Below, in pieces: positions 1-5,734 of a DNA stretch of 9,971 nt. This DNA comes from Thermoleophilaceae bacterium. GTDB taxonomy: Bacteria > Actinomycetota > Thermoleophilia > Solirubrobacterales > Thermoleophilaceae. A model generated the notes under the pieces. That model was not told the DNA's origin. It was given only the letters and a program-made list of their open reading frames with translations, and ran no database searches. How positions within the stretch are numbered: the first letter of the stretch is position 1; each line of letters starts with the position of its first letter. Both the position numbers and the translations under genes were made by a program. The DNA lies in contig JACCZR010000001.1 in NCBI GenBank assembly GCA_013695855.1, forward strand, positions 1 to 9,971. The letters are read 5' to 3'.

Positions 1-164
1 GCGGCCGAGAGGCCGAGGATCCTGGCGCACGTCTCGATGCCCTCCGCGGTCACCCGGCCCTGGCTGGACTGCACCAGGTGCAGCATCGGCAGCAGGCCGG
101 ACCGGGCCTCGGGGTAGCGCGCGGCGATCTGCTCGAGCTCGGTGCGGGTGGTGTCGTCGATCAT
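1..164 (-). CDS. nuoE: NADH-quinone oxidoreductase subunit E, N-terminal part (cut by window edge)
   Basis: This is the 24-kDa thioredoxin-like subunit of complex I, which carries the N1a [2Fe-2S] cluster and partners NuoF in the NADH-oxidising peripheral arm. Only about 54 residues are visible, starting ATG at 164 (MIDDTTRTELEQIAARYP...). They match the usual NuoE N-terminal helical region: a tyrosine-proline, an 'LLPMLHLVQ' helix, 'GRVTAEGIETCARILGL'. The cluster cysteines lie in the missing part. A GAGGGG Shine-Dalgarno sits 6 nt before the ATG and decides the start. The gene is fifth in nuoABCDE order, 67 nt after nuoD, the only real gap in the visible operon. The identity rests on the short N-terminal match plus its position directly after nuoD. 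Confidence 0.85.
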   Translation of the reverse strand, partial: MIDDTTRTELEQIAARYPEARSGLLPMLHLVQSSQGRVTAEGIETCARILGLSA

Positions 165-168
165 CGGA

Positions 169-211
169 GTCCCCTCGGCGTCGTTCGGGGGACGAGCGCA
201 GCGGAGGGGAC
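169..211 (-). promoter_or_regulatory. Hairpin able to sequester the nuoE ribosome binding site
   Basis: In the nuoD-nuoE gap, positions 204-211 and 169-176 form a perfect 8-bp inverted repeat. In the minus-strand RNA, GUCCCCUC pairs with GAGGGGAC, around a 27-nt loop that can hold a smaller CGUC/GACG stem. The 3' arm includes the nuoE Shine-Dalgarno, so the stem would block initiation unless opened, for example by ribosomes finishing nuoD. The pairing is seen directly; the regulatory role is inferred. Confidence 0.45.
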
Positions 212-231
212 GACGAACGTGGTGGGGTGGT

Positions 232-1515
232 TCACCGGTCGACACCGCCCATCACGGGGTCGATCGAGGCGATCGCCACGATGACGTCGGCGACCATGCC
301 ACCCTCGCTCATCACGGAGGTGGCCTGCAGGTTCGTGAACGACGGGTCCCGGAAGTGCGCACGGAACGGGCGGGTGCCGCCGTCGGACACCACGTGGGCG
401 CCCAGCTCGCCGCGCGGCGACTCGATCGGCACGTAGGCCTCACCCGGTGGCACGCGGAAGCCCTCGGTCACCAGCTTGAAGTGGTGTATCAGCGCCTCCA
501 TCGAGGTGGCCAGCTCGTGGCGCGGCGGCAGCGCGACCTTGCGGTTGGAGGTGATCCACGGGCCCTCCGGCAGCCCGTCGAGGGCCTGCTCGACGATCTT
601 CAAGGACTCGCGGACCTCTGCCAGGCGCACGCGGTAACGGTCGTAGTTGTCGCCCACCGTGCCCACCGGGATCCTGAAGTCGAAGTCCTCGTAGCAGGAG
701 TAGGGCATTGCCTTGCGCAGGTCCCAGGGGTTGCCCGCGGCCCGCAGCAGCGGGCCGGTGACGCCCAGCTCGAGCAGCTGCTCGACGGGCACGATGCCCG
801 TGCCCTTGTTGCGCCGCAGCCAGATCTCGTTGCGGTCCAGCAGCGCCGAGTACTGGTCGAGGCGCGCGGGCATCGCCTCGATGAACTCGCGCGTCTTTCG
901 CTCGAAGCCGGGCGGGATGTCCTCGAAGACGCCGCCCACCTGGAAGTAGCGCGTGTGCAGGCGCTGGCCGCTGGACATCTCGAACAGGTCGAGCACCATG
1001 TCGCGGTCGCGGCAGCCCCACCAGAGCATGGTGACCGCGCCGATGTCCAACGCAGCCGTCGCGATCCAGAACAGGTGCGAGGCGATCCGGTTGAGCTCCA
1101 TGTGGATCACTCGCAGGTACTGGGCGCGGGTGGGGACCTCCTCCTCGAGCAGCGTCTCGACGGCCATGCAGAACGCCGCGGCGTTGAAGTAGTAGGAGAG
1201 GTAGTCCATCCGCTCCACGAACGTGATGGCCTTCCAGTACTGCTGGTCCTCGCAGCTCTTCTCGATCCCCGTGTGGACATAGCCGATGATCGGCTTGATG
1301 TCGGTGACCGTCTCGCCCTCGATCGTCGTGAGCAGCCGCAGCACCCCGTGGGTGGCCGGGTGGTGAGGCCCGAGGTTGATCGTCATGAGCTCGTGCTCGG
1401 GCTCGAGGTCGGCGCCGGTGGCGACGTCGGTGCCGATGATCGGCTCATCGCCGGCGGTGTCGATGGTGATCGAGCGCTCGCGCTCGCGGTATGAGGCGCC
1501 CTTTACGTCAGCCAT
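232..1515 (-). CDS. nuoD: NADH-quinone oxidoreductase subunit D (49-kDa subunit)
   Basis: This is the 49-kDa subunit of complex I, at the junction of the peripheral and membrane arms, and it forms most of the ubiquinone/menaquinone pocket with NuoB. It has 427 aa, close to the family norm. The family signatures run in order: GPHHPATHGVLRL (49-61), GYVHTGIEK (78-86), RMDYL (102-106), ASHL, PRGELG, and the typical C-terminus SIDPVMGGVDR. H56 and Y105 align with the quinone-binding His38 and Tyr87 of Thermus Nqo4. The ATG at 1515 overlaps the end of nuoC by 8 nt, suggesting translational coupling. Only a weak GAAG lies upstream. The about 43-residue segment before MTINLGPHHP is acidic and variable, so a later start at 1386 (Met44) cannot be excluded. 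Confidence 0.97.
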   Translation of the reverse strand: MADVKGASYRERERSITIDTAGDEPIIGTDVATGADLEPEHELMTINLGPHHPATHGVLRLLTTIEGETVTDIKPIIGYVHTGIEKSCEDQQYWKAITFVERMDYLSYYFNAAAFCMAVETLLEEEVPTRAQYLRVIHMELNRIASHLFWIATAALDIGAVTMLWWGCRDRDMVLDLFEMSSGQRLHTRYFQVGGVFEDIPPGFERKTREFIEAMPARLDQYSALLDRNEIWLRRNKGTGIVPVEQLLELGVTGPLLRAAGNPWDLRKAMPYSCYEDFDFRIPVGTVGDNYDRYRVRLAEVRESLKIVEQALDGLPEGPWITSNRKVALPPRHELATSMEALIHHFKLVTEGFRVPPGEAYVPIESPRGELGAHVVSDGGTRPFRAHFRDPSFTNLQATSVMSEGGMVADVIVAIASIDPVMGGVDR

Positions 1516-2026
1516 ACCAGTTGGGCAGCTTCTTCTCGTTGTAGGTGAAGAGCACCGGCTCGCCGCCGATGGGGAAGTCGCGGCGCTGGGGGTGGCCCTC
1601 GTAGTCCTCGGGCATGAGGATGCGGCGCATGTCGGGGTGGCCCTCGAACACCACGCCGAACATGTCGTACACCTCGCGCTCCTGGTGGTTCGCGGTGGGG
1701 TAGAGGTCCATCACGCTCGGGACCACAGGCTCCTCGACCCCCACGCGAGTCTTGACGTTGATGCGATCGAGGCGCTCCATCGAGAGGAGCTGGTAGTGGA
1801 TCCCCAGTCGCGGCTCGTCGGGCAGGTAGTCGCAGCCGTGGAGGCTGGAGAGGAACTCCCACGGCTCCTCGTCGCGGTCGCGCATGTGCTCCAGCACGTC
1901 GCGCACGCTTGCCGGGGCGACCTCGAGCGTCGCTTGACGGCGAAAGAAGCTGGTGCTCACCACCGAGTCGTCGCCGACGCCGTCGCGGACCCGCTGGGCC
2001 ACCAGCTCCAGGCCCGTAGCGTCCAT
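1508..2026 (-). CDS. nuoC: NADH-quinone oxidoreductase subunit C (30-kDa subunit)
   Basis: This is the 30-kDa subunit of the complex I peripheral arm, which packs against NuoD near the quinone site and binds no cofactor. It has 172 aa, beginning MDATGLELVAQRVRD. The 30-kDa family signature is clear near the C-terminus: DLYPTANHQEREVYDMFGV, then FEGHPDMRRILMPEDYEGHP and RRDFPIGG. The ATG at 2026 is preferred to a longer frame reaching 2071. It shares one base with the nuoB stop (TGATG), and a strong GAGGAGG site (2034-2040) lies 7 nt upstream. It is a separate gene, not fused to nuoD as in enterobacteria, and its 3' end overlaps nuoD by 8 nt. Confidence 0.96.
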   Translation of the reverse strand: MDATGLELVAQRVRDGVGDDSVVSTSFFRRQATLEVAPASVRDVLEHMRDRDEEPWEFLSSLHGCDYLPDEPRLGIHYQLLSMERLDRINVKTRVGVEEPVVPSVMDLYPTANHQEREVYDMFGVVFEGHPDMRRILMPEDYEGHPQRRDFPIGGEPVLFTYNEKKLPNWYG

Positions 2027-2628
2027 CACGCGACCTCCTCGGTGCCCTCCGCTTGGTAGCGCTCGCGCCATCCGAGGCCCTCGTCTCCGGAGACCTTCTC
2101 CTGGAGCTTGATGATCCCGTACATCAGCGCCTCGGGCCGAGGCGGGCAGCCGGGCACGTAGACGTCAACGGGAAGGAACTTGTCGCAGCCGGCCACCAGG
2201 GCGTAGTTGTTGAACATGCCGGCGCTGGACGCGCAGGCGCCCATGGAGATCACCCACTTGGGCTCGAGCATCTGGTCGTAGAGCCGGCGGATGACCGGCG
2301 CCATCTTCACCGACACCCGACCGGAGATGATCAGCATGTCGGCCTGGCGGGGGGTGAAGCGGATGACCTCGGCGCCGAAGCGCGAGAGGTCGTTGCGCGG
2401 CGAGCCGATCACGGTGATCATCTCGATCGCGCAGCAGGCCAGGCCGAAGCCCAGCGGCCACATCGCGTTCTTGCGCGCCCAGTTCTGGGCGTCATGGAAC
2501 TTGGTGAGCAGCACGCGCTCCTCGACGTAGGCCTCGAGGTCCTCTCCCTCGAGGTCGCCGCGCAGCATCTGCTGGGCGCGCGCCCCGCGCACCTTCATCG
2601 AGTCGAGCTTCTGGCGCTTCACTTCCAA
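2026..2628 (-). CDS. nuoB: NADH-quinone oxidoreductase subunit B (PSST subunit)
   Basis: This subunit carries the terminal [4Fe-4S] cluster N2, which passes electrons to quinone. All four expected ligands are present: the tandem pair in GLACCAIEM (C65, C66), C132 in MGACASS and C161 in VPGCPPRPEAL, numbered from the start chosen here. It has 200 aa. The start is uncertain. The frame opens at GTG 2649, but no Shine-Dalgarno precedes it. A GAGGAG (2636-2641) lies 7 nt before TTG 2628, which I prefer. GTG 2622 would make a 4-nt GTGA overlap with the nuoA stop. Every choice overlaps nuoA, so coupled translation is likely. The charged N-terminal 40 residues before the conserved core are longer than in many NuoB proteins. 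Confidence 0.96.
   Translation of the reverse strand: MEVKRQKLDSMKVRGARAQQMLRGDLEGEDLEAYVEERVLLTKFHDAQNWARKNAMWPLGFGLACCAIEMITVIGSPRNDLSRFGAEVIRFTPRQADMLIISGRVSVKMAPVIRRLYDQMLEPKWVISMGACASSAGMFNNYALVAGCDKFLPVDVYVPGCPPRPEALMYGIIKLQEKVSGDEGLGWRERYQAEGTEEVA
2034..2040 (-). promoter_or_regulatory. Strong ribosome binding site of nuoC
   Basis: GAGGAGG read on the minus strand, 7 nt before ATG 2026, inside the 3' end of nuoB. It is the best Shine-Dalgarno in the operon and fixes the nuoC start against a longer open frame to 2071. Confidence 0.8.
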
Positions 2629-2975
2629 TCGAGGGCTCCTCGTCGCCACACGAACACGAAGGCCAAGAACAGCAGGACGATGAAGACGATCGTCTCCACC
2701 AGCGCGAAGACGCCGAAGGCGTCGAGCTGGAGCGCCACCGGGTAGAGGAAGACCACCTCGATGTCGAAGAGTATGAAGAGCATCGCGATCAAGTAGAAGC
2801 TGATCCCGAAGCGAAAGCTCTTACGGACGTCCGACGGCAGGCCGCACTCGTAGGGCTCGGCCTTGACCTTGTTGGGCTTGGTGGGGCCGAGGACGCTGTT
2901 CAGGTTGGTGAGCACGAGCCCGACCGTGACCCCCAGGAAGAGAAACACGAGGGCGGGCACGTACTCCTTGAGCAC
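2619..2975 (-). CDS. nuoA: NADH-quinone oxidoreductase subunit A
   Basis: This is a small membrane subunit of complex I that lies beside the quinone channel with NuoH and NuoJ. It has 118 aa with three predicted membrane helices, at about 8-28, 60-80 and 88-109. The hallmark loop between helices 1 and 2 is intact, with the family cysteine in EPYECG (41-46). It is followed by FRFGISFYLIAMLFILFDIE, which ends in the conserved acidic residues. The GTG at 2975 gives the usual MLKEYVP N-terminus but has no Shine-Dalgarno. A TATACC hexamer 7 nt upstream suggests a leaderless message. It is the first gene of the nuo operon and diverges from the membrane protein at 3033. Confidence 0.96.
   Translation of the reverse strand: MLKEYVPALVFLFLGVTVGLVLTNLNSVLGPTKPNKVKAEPYECGLPSDVRKSFRFGISFYLIAMLFILFDIEVVFLYPVALQLDAFGVFALVETIVFIVLLFLAFVFVWRRGALDWK
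2636..2641 (-). promoter_or_regulatory. Ribosome binding site favouring a TTG start for nuoB
   Basis: GAGGAG on the minus strand inside the end of nuoA. It is 7 nt from TTG 2628, 13 nt from GTG 2622, and downstream of GTG 2649. The spacing favours the TTG. Confidence 0.5.
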
Positions 2976-2982
2976 GCCGGGA

Positions 2983-2988
2983 GGTATA
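2983..2988 (-). promoter_or_regulatory. Possible -10 element of the nuo operon
   Basis: TATACC on the minus strand, in the 57-bp divergent gap, ends 7 nt before the nuoA GTG. At that distance transcription would begin at or next to the start codon, which fits the lack of a Shine-Dalgarno. I see no convincing -35 hexamer. Confidence 0.3.
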
Positions 2989-3009
2989 TCTCGGTTTGTG
3001 CGCGAGTGC

Positions 3010-3015
3010 TACATA
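3010..3015 (+). promoter_or_regulatory. Possible -10 element of the divergent membrane protein gene
   Basis: TACATA on the plus strand, 17 nt before GTG 3033, would give a very short leader. No clear -35 is seen. If this is the real promoter, the alternative upstream start at GTG 3006 is excluded. Confidence 0.25.
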
Positions 3016-3032
3016 GTGCGAAAGCGATCTTT

Positions 3033-3467
3033 GTGACCGGCCTGCACTTGGTGCTGGGCATCGCCGTCCTGGGGACCAACGCGGCAGCGGCGGGATGGGG
3101 CGGGGTGTCGTGGGTGCGAAAGCGGCCGAGCCTGGTCTTCTGGCCCCTGCTGCGGGGGGCGCAGGCCACGGTGGCCGCCCAGGTGGTCATCGGCCTGATG
3201 CTGTCCGCTCGCGGCGCCGAGGCGCCCGACGGCCTGCACATCGCCTACGGCGTGGCGCCGTTGGTGATCACCCTGCTCAGCGAGGGCTTTCGGGCGACCG
3301 TGGCCCTGCGCGAGCTCGAGGGGATCGCCGACGTGGAAGGTCTTGACCGCTCCGAGCAGGTCGCCATCGCTCGGCGGGTGGCCCTTGCGGAGATGGGCGT
3401 GATGACGATGGGCGCCCTGCTGATCCTCACGCTGGCCGTGCGAGCCTACGCGACCGGCGGCGGTTGA
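3033..3467 (+). CDS. Unrecognised four-helix membrane protein
   Basis: I do not recognise a family. The 144-aa product has four likely membrane segments: 3-21, 43-60, 68-86 and about 117-138. A cytoplasmic-type charged loop (RATVALRELEGIADVEGLDR..., about 87-115) lies between segments 3 and 4. One histidine falls in helix 1 (H5) and one at the start of helix 3 (H69). Both could be buried, but no known haem motif is visible. Codon use and GC resemble the neighbours. It diverges from nuoA across 57 bp and converges on the cupredoxin gene, which suggests but does not show a link to respiration. The start is uncertain: GTG 3033 has only a weak GAAAG upstream, and GTG 3006 would add nine residues. 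Confidence 0.75.
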   Translation: MTGLHLVLGIAVLGTNAAAAGWGGVSWVRKRPSLVFWPLLRGAQATVAAQVVIGLMLSARGAEAPDGLHIAYGVAPLVITLLSEGFRATVALRELEGIADVEGLDRSEQVAIARRVALAEMGVMTMGALLILTLAVRAYATGGG

Positions 3468-3490
3468 CCGGCCCCTGGGCGGGGGGCTGG
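3468..3490. terminator. Hairpin between convergent genes
   Basis: Arms 3468-3475 (CCGGCCCC) and 3483-3490 (GGGGCTGG) form an 8-bp stem with one G-U pair on the plus strand and a 7-nt loop. The element fills most of the 28-nt gap between the stop codons at 3467 and 3496. No U-tract follows on either strand, so this would be an atypical, GC-stem terminator serving both genes. Confidence 0.45.
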
Positions 3491-3495
3491 ACTGC

Positions 3496-3891
3496 TCAAC
3501 GCCCGGTCACCTCGAGCTCGCCGACCATGCCCAACTGCTCGTGGTTGCCCACGGTGCACACCACGCGGTACTTGCCCGGCGCGAGCTGGACCGAGCCTCC
3601 ACGCGTGCCCTGCGTGAAGGTGGGCGTGCCGCCCAGCTCGCGCCCGTCCTGGAGGACCTTGAGGTTGTGGGCCAGGGTGCCCCGGTTCTCGAGCTCGACG
3701 CGGATGGGCTCCGAGCCGCCTGTGCTCACGCGCGCGGGCGTGAAGCTGTACTCCTTGCCCACCACGCGCAAGGGCTGTCCGGCCGGCACGGTCCTCACCG
3801 GTCCCCTGGGCCCCTTCTTTTCGTCGTCGCCCCCGCAACCCGCGGTGAGCAGGAGGGCGACGAGGAGGGGCAGGCGGACGCGGAACCGCAT
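3496..3891 (-). CDS. Cupredoxin-type blue copper lipoprotein
   Basis: A small plastocyanin/azurin-like electron carrier predicted to be anchored outside the membrane by a lipid. It has 131 aa. A lipoprotein signal peptide (basic n-region, LPLLVALLLTAGC) ends in a lipobox with C19, followed by a charged linker. A single beta-sandwich cupredoxin domain (about 40-129) carries all four type 1 copper ligands in order: H75 (LAHN), then C112, H117 and M122 in CTVGNHEQLGM. ATG 3891 gives a clean signal peptide; the frame stays open to 4095 but that extension has no such features. It diverges from the cytochrome c gene at 3917, and the two probably share a promoter region. Its redox partners are unknown. 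Confidence 0.88.
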   Translation of the reverse strand: MRFRVRLPLLVALLLTAGCGGDDEKKGPRGPVRTVPAGQPLRVVGKEYSFTPARVSTGGSEPIRVELENRGTLAHNLKVLQDGRELGGTPTFTQGTRGGSVQLAPGKYRVVCTVGNHEQLGMVGELEVTGR

Positions 3892-3901
3892 GGGCCGGCG
3901 G

Positions 3902-3908
3902 ATACTAT
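3902..3908. promoter_or_regulatory. Symmetric -10 element serving two divergent redox genes
   Basis: The heptamer ATACTAT reads as TACTAT on the plus strand (3903-3908, ending 8 nt before GTG 3917) and TAGTAT on the minus strand (3907-3902, ending 10 nt before ATG 3891). Each matches the TAnnnT pattern of a -10 box. It is the only AT-rich spot in the 25-bp gap. Both transcripts would be essentially leaderless. Neither direction shows a clear -35. Confidence 0.5.
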
Positions 3909-3916
3909 GCAGCGCC

Positions 3917-4372
3917 GTGCACCGCCCCCTGCGCCTGTTTCCGCGTATCGGCGCCGCCGTCGCCGTGGGCATGCTGGTGGCCCTCGCCGGCTGCCGCGGC
4001 GAGGTCACGGTGCCCGAGAGCCAGCAGACGGCCCGCAAGGGCGCCGAGCTCTTCGAGGAGCGCTGCAGCGGCTGCCACAGCCTCGAGGCGGCCAACTCCT
4101 ACGGGTCAAAGCCCGAGGGAGGGAAGATCGGCGGCGAGCGCAGCAACGGCCCCAACTTCAACATTCGCGTGGAGGAGCGCGACGACGTCCTCTACGCCAT
4201 CCGCAACGGGGGCTTCTCGGGGGCGATCATGCCGGCCAACATCGTCGTGGGCAAGGAGGCCCAGGAGATCGCGAGCTTCGTGGCCGAGTACTCGGGCGAT
4301 GACCGCGAAGGGGGCAGCGAGACCGTCAACCCGGGGTCCAACGCCGGCAGCGGAAAGCGCAGCGGCCAGTGA
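3917..4372 (+). CDS. Class I c-type cytochrome lipoprotein
   Basis: A monohaem electron carrier held at the outer face of the membrane by a predicted lipid anchor. It has 151 aa from GTG 3917. A signal peptide (RLFPRIGAAVAVGMLVALAGC) ends in a lipobox with C26. The haem-binding CSGCH follows at 50-54, with H54 as one axial ligand, and M105 in GAIMPAN is the likely second ligand. The tail from about 128 is low-complexity Gly/Ser/Asn. The frame is open much further upstream, and ATG 3890 would add nine residues. GTG 3917 is preferred because the -10-like TACTAT lies between them. Its divergent neighbour is a cupredoxin lipoprotein, so the two may act in one periplasm-like electron route with the nearby complex I, which is inference. 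Confidence 0.9.
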   Translation: MHRPLRLFPRIGAAVAVGMLVALAGCRGEVTVPESQQTARKGAELFEERCSGCHSLEAANSYGSKPEGGKIGGERSNGPNFNIRVEERDDVLYAIRNGGFSGAIMPANIVVGKEAQEIASFVAEYSGDDREGGSETVNPGSNAGSGKRSGQ

Positions 4373-4385
4373 TCGGGTCGCGCGG

Positions 4386-4445
4386 GCGCTCCTCCCTGGG
4401 CGCCCGGCCTGCGTTCCTCCCTGGGCGCCCGGCCTGCGCTCCGTC
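4386..4445 (+). repeat. 25-bp tandem duplication upstream of serS
   Basis: Two copies at 4386-4410 and 4411-4435 differ at one base (GCGCTCC / GCGTTCC) and are followed by a partial third (GCGCTCCGTC, 4436-4445). Each full copy holds the palindrome GGGCGCCC, so each could form a short hairpin. It fills most of the 98-nt gap between the cytochrome stop and serS. It could act as a U-tract-less terminator for the cytochrome gene or as a leader structure. The function is unknown. Confidence 0.7.
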
Positions 4446-4470
4446 GCTGTAGCCGCGGCTGGCCGCGGAC

Positions 4471-5688
4471 GTGCTCGACCTCAAGCGGATACGCGATGAC
4501 CCGGAGGGCGCCCGCGAGGCGCTCGCGCGGCGCGGTGACGCCGAGAGGCTGGACCCGGTCCTCCAGCTCGACTCCCGCCGGCGGGCCCTGCTGCCCGAGC
4601 TCGAGGAGCTGCGCGCCGAGCGCAACCGCGCTTCGAAGCGCATAGGCGAGCTGCAGCGCTCGGGCGAGGACGCCTCGGAGGCGATCGCCGCGGTGCGCAG
4701 CTCTGGCGAGCGCGAGAAGGAGCTGGACGCCGAGCTGCGTGGGGTGTCCGAGCGCTTGGACGCCGCGCTCGCCGCGCTGCCCAACCTGCCCGACCCGAGC
4801 GCTCCCCTCGAGGATGAGGTGCTGCGCGAGGTGGGGGAGGCGGGCGCCTCGGGCCCCGACCACCTGGAGCTGCTCGGCGGGCTCGTGGACCTCGAGGCCG
4901 GGGCGCGGGTCGCGGGCTCGCGCTTCGCCTACCTCAAGGGCTCGCTGGTCTTCTTGGAGCTGGCCCTGGTGCGCTGGGCGCTCGAGGAGCTCGGCTCGCG
5001 CGGCTTCACGCCGGTCCTCCCGCCTGTGCTGGCACGCGAGGAGGCCCTGTTCGGCACGGGCTTCCTGCCCGACACCGAGCAGCAGATCTACCGCGTGCCC
5101 GACGACGACCTCTACCTCGTGGGCACCTCCGAGGTGCCCCTGGCCTCGATGCACGCGGGGGAGATCGCCGAGGAATCCTCGCTTCCGCTGCGCTATGCGG
5201 CCTTCTCCTCGTGCTTTCGCCGTGAGGCCGGAGCCGCGGGCAAGGACACGCGCGGGATCTTTCGCGTGCACCAGTTCGACAAGGTCGAGATGTTCGCCTT
5301 CGTGCGCCCCGAGGACTCGGCCGACGAGCACGAGCGCCTTCTGTCGATCGAGGAGTCGCTGCTGCAGGCGCTCGACATCCCCTACCGGGTGGTGAACATC
5401 GCACTGGACGACCTGGGCGCCTCGGCGGCGAAGAAGTACGACCTCGAGGCGTGGCTGCCGGGCCAGGGACGGTTCCGCGAGCTGACGTCCTGCTCGAACA
5501 CCACCGACTTCCAGGCGCGCCGCCTCGACGTGCGCTACCGGCCCGCGGACGGAAAGGGCCCGCGCCACGTCCACACGCTCAACGGGACGGCCGTGACGGG
5601 ACGGACGATCATCGCGCTCGTGGAGACCCACGGCCTCGATGTGCCCGAGGTGCTGCGCCGGCACGGTGCCCCGGCTCGCCTGGCTTGA
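4471..5688 (+). CDS. serS: Seryl-tRNA synthetase
   Basis: This cytoplasmic class II aminoacyl-tRNA synthetase charges tRNA-Ser, and tRNA-Sec where present. At 405 aa it is slightly short for the family (about 420-430). The N-terminal 1-105 forms the long antiparallel coiled-coil arm that grips the variable arm of tRNA-Ser, rich in Glu/Arg/Leu heptads. The catalytic domain shows the serine/ATP site TSE (219-221), motif 2 FRRE...FRVHQFDKVE (249-273), ELTSCSN (337-343) and motif 3 NGTAVTGRTIIALVE (371-385) with the conserved R378. An in-frame TAG at 4450-4452 leaves GTG 4471 as the only reasonable start, yet no Shine-Dalgarno precedes it. A matching tRNA-Ser is encoded 3.2 kb downstream. Confidence 0.97.
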   Translation: MLDLKRIRDDPEGAREALARRGDAERLDPVLQLDSRRRALLPELEELRAERNRASKRIGELQRSGEDASEAIAAVRSSGEREKELDAELRGVSERLDAALAALPNLPDPSAPLEDEVLREVGEAGASGPDHLELLGGLVDLEAGARVAGSRFAYLKGSLVFLELALVRWALEELGSRGFTPVLPPVLAREEALFGTGFLPDTEQQIYRVPDDDLYLVGTSEVPLASMHAGEIAEESSLPLRYAAFSSCFRREAGAAGKDTRGIFRVHQFDKVEMFAFVRPEDSADEHERLLSIEESLLQALDIPYRVVNIALDDLGASAAKKYDLEAWLPGQGRFRELTSCSNTTDFQARRLDVRYRPADGKGPRHVHTLNGTAVTGRTIIALVETHGLDVPEVLRRHGAPARLA

Positions 5689-5696
5689 GCTTTCGT

Positions 5697-5725
5697 TTGC
5701 GCGGCGCGGCGCATGGGCGTAGGGT
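5697..5725 (+). promoter_or_regulatory. Possible promoter of the RTX-like gene
   Basis: TTGCGC (5697-5702) and TAGGGT (5720-5725) are separated by 17 bp, the ideal sigma-70-type spacing, though each matches consensus at only three of six bases. The -10 ends 9 nt before GTG 5735, so the transcript would be close to leaderless. Confidence 0.35.
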
Positions 5726-5734
5726 CGTCTGGCC

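Noticed and set aside
142..1494. 450-codon open frame on the plus strand
   Set aside because: It is antisense to nuoD, whose protein matches its family along the full length. The antisense product is low-complexity, rich in Val/Ala/Arg/His, as expected from GC bias at third positions.
3892..4095. N-terminal extension of the cupredoxin frame
   Set aside because: The extension runs antisense into the cytochrome gene and would bury the clear lipoprotein signal peptide that begins at 3891.
4386..4445. Possible CRISPR repeats
   Set aside because: The copies are directly adjacent without spacers, number only two and a fraction, and no cas genes are present.
4373..4470. T-box or other riboswitch leader for serS
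   Set aside because: The gap is under 100 nt, lacks a T-box consensus or an anticodon-like specifier loop, and is mostly the tandem duplication.
4192..5664. 490-codon open frame on the minus strand
   Set aside because: It is antisense to serS and to the cytochrome 3' end. It has no family features, and serS carries all class II motifs.
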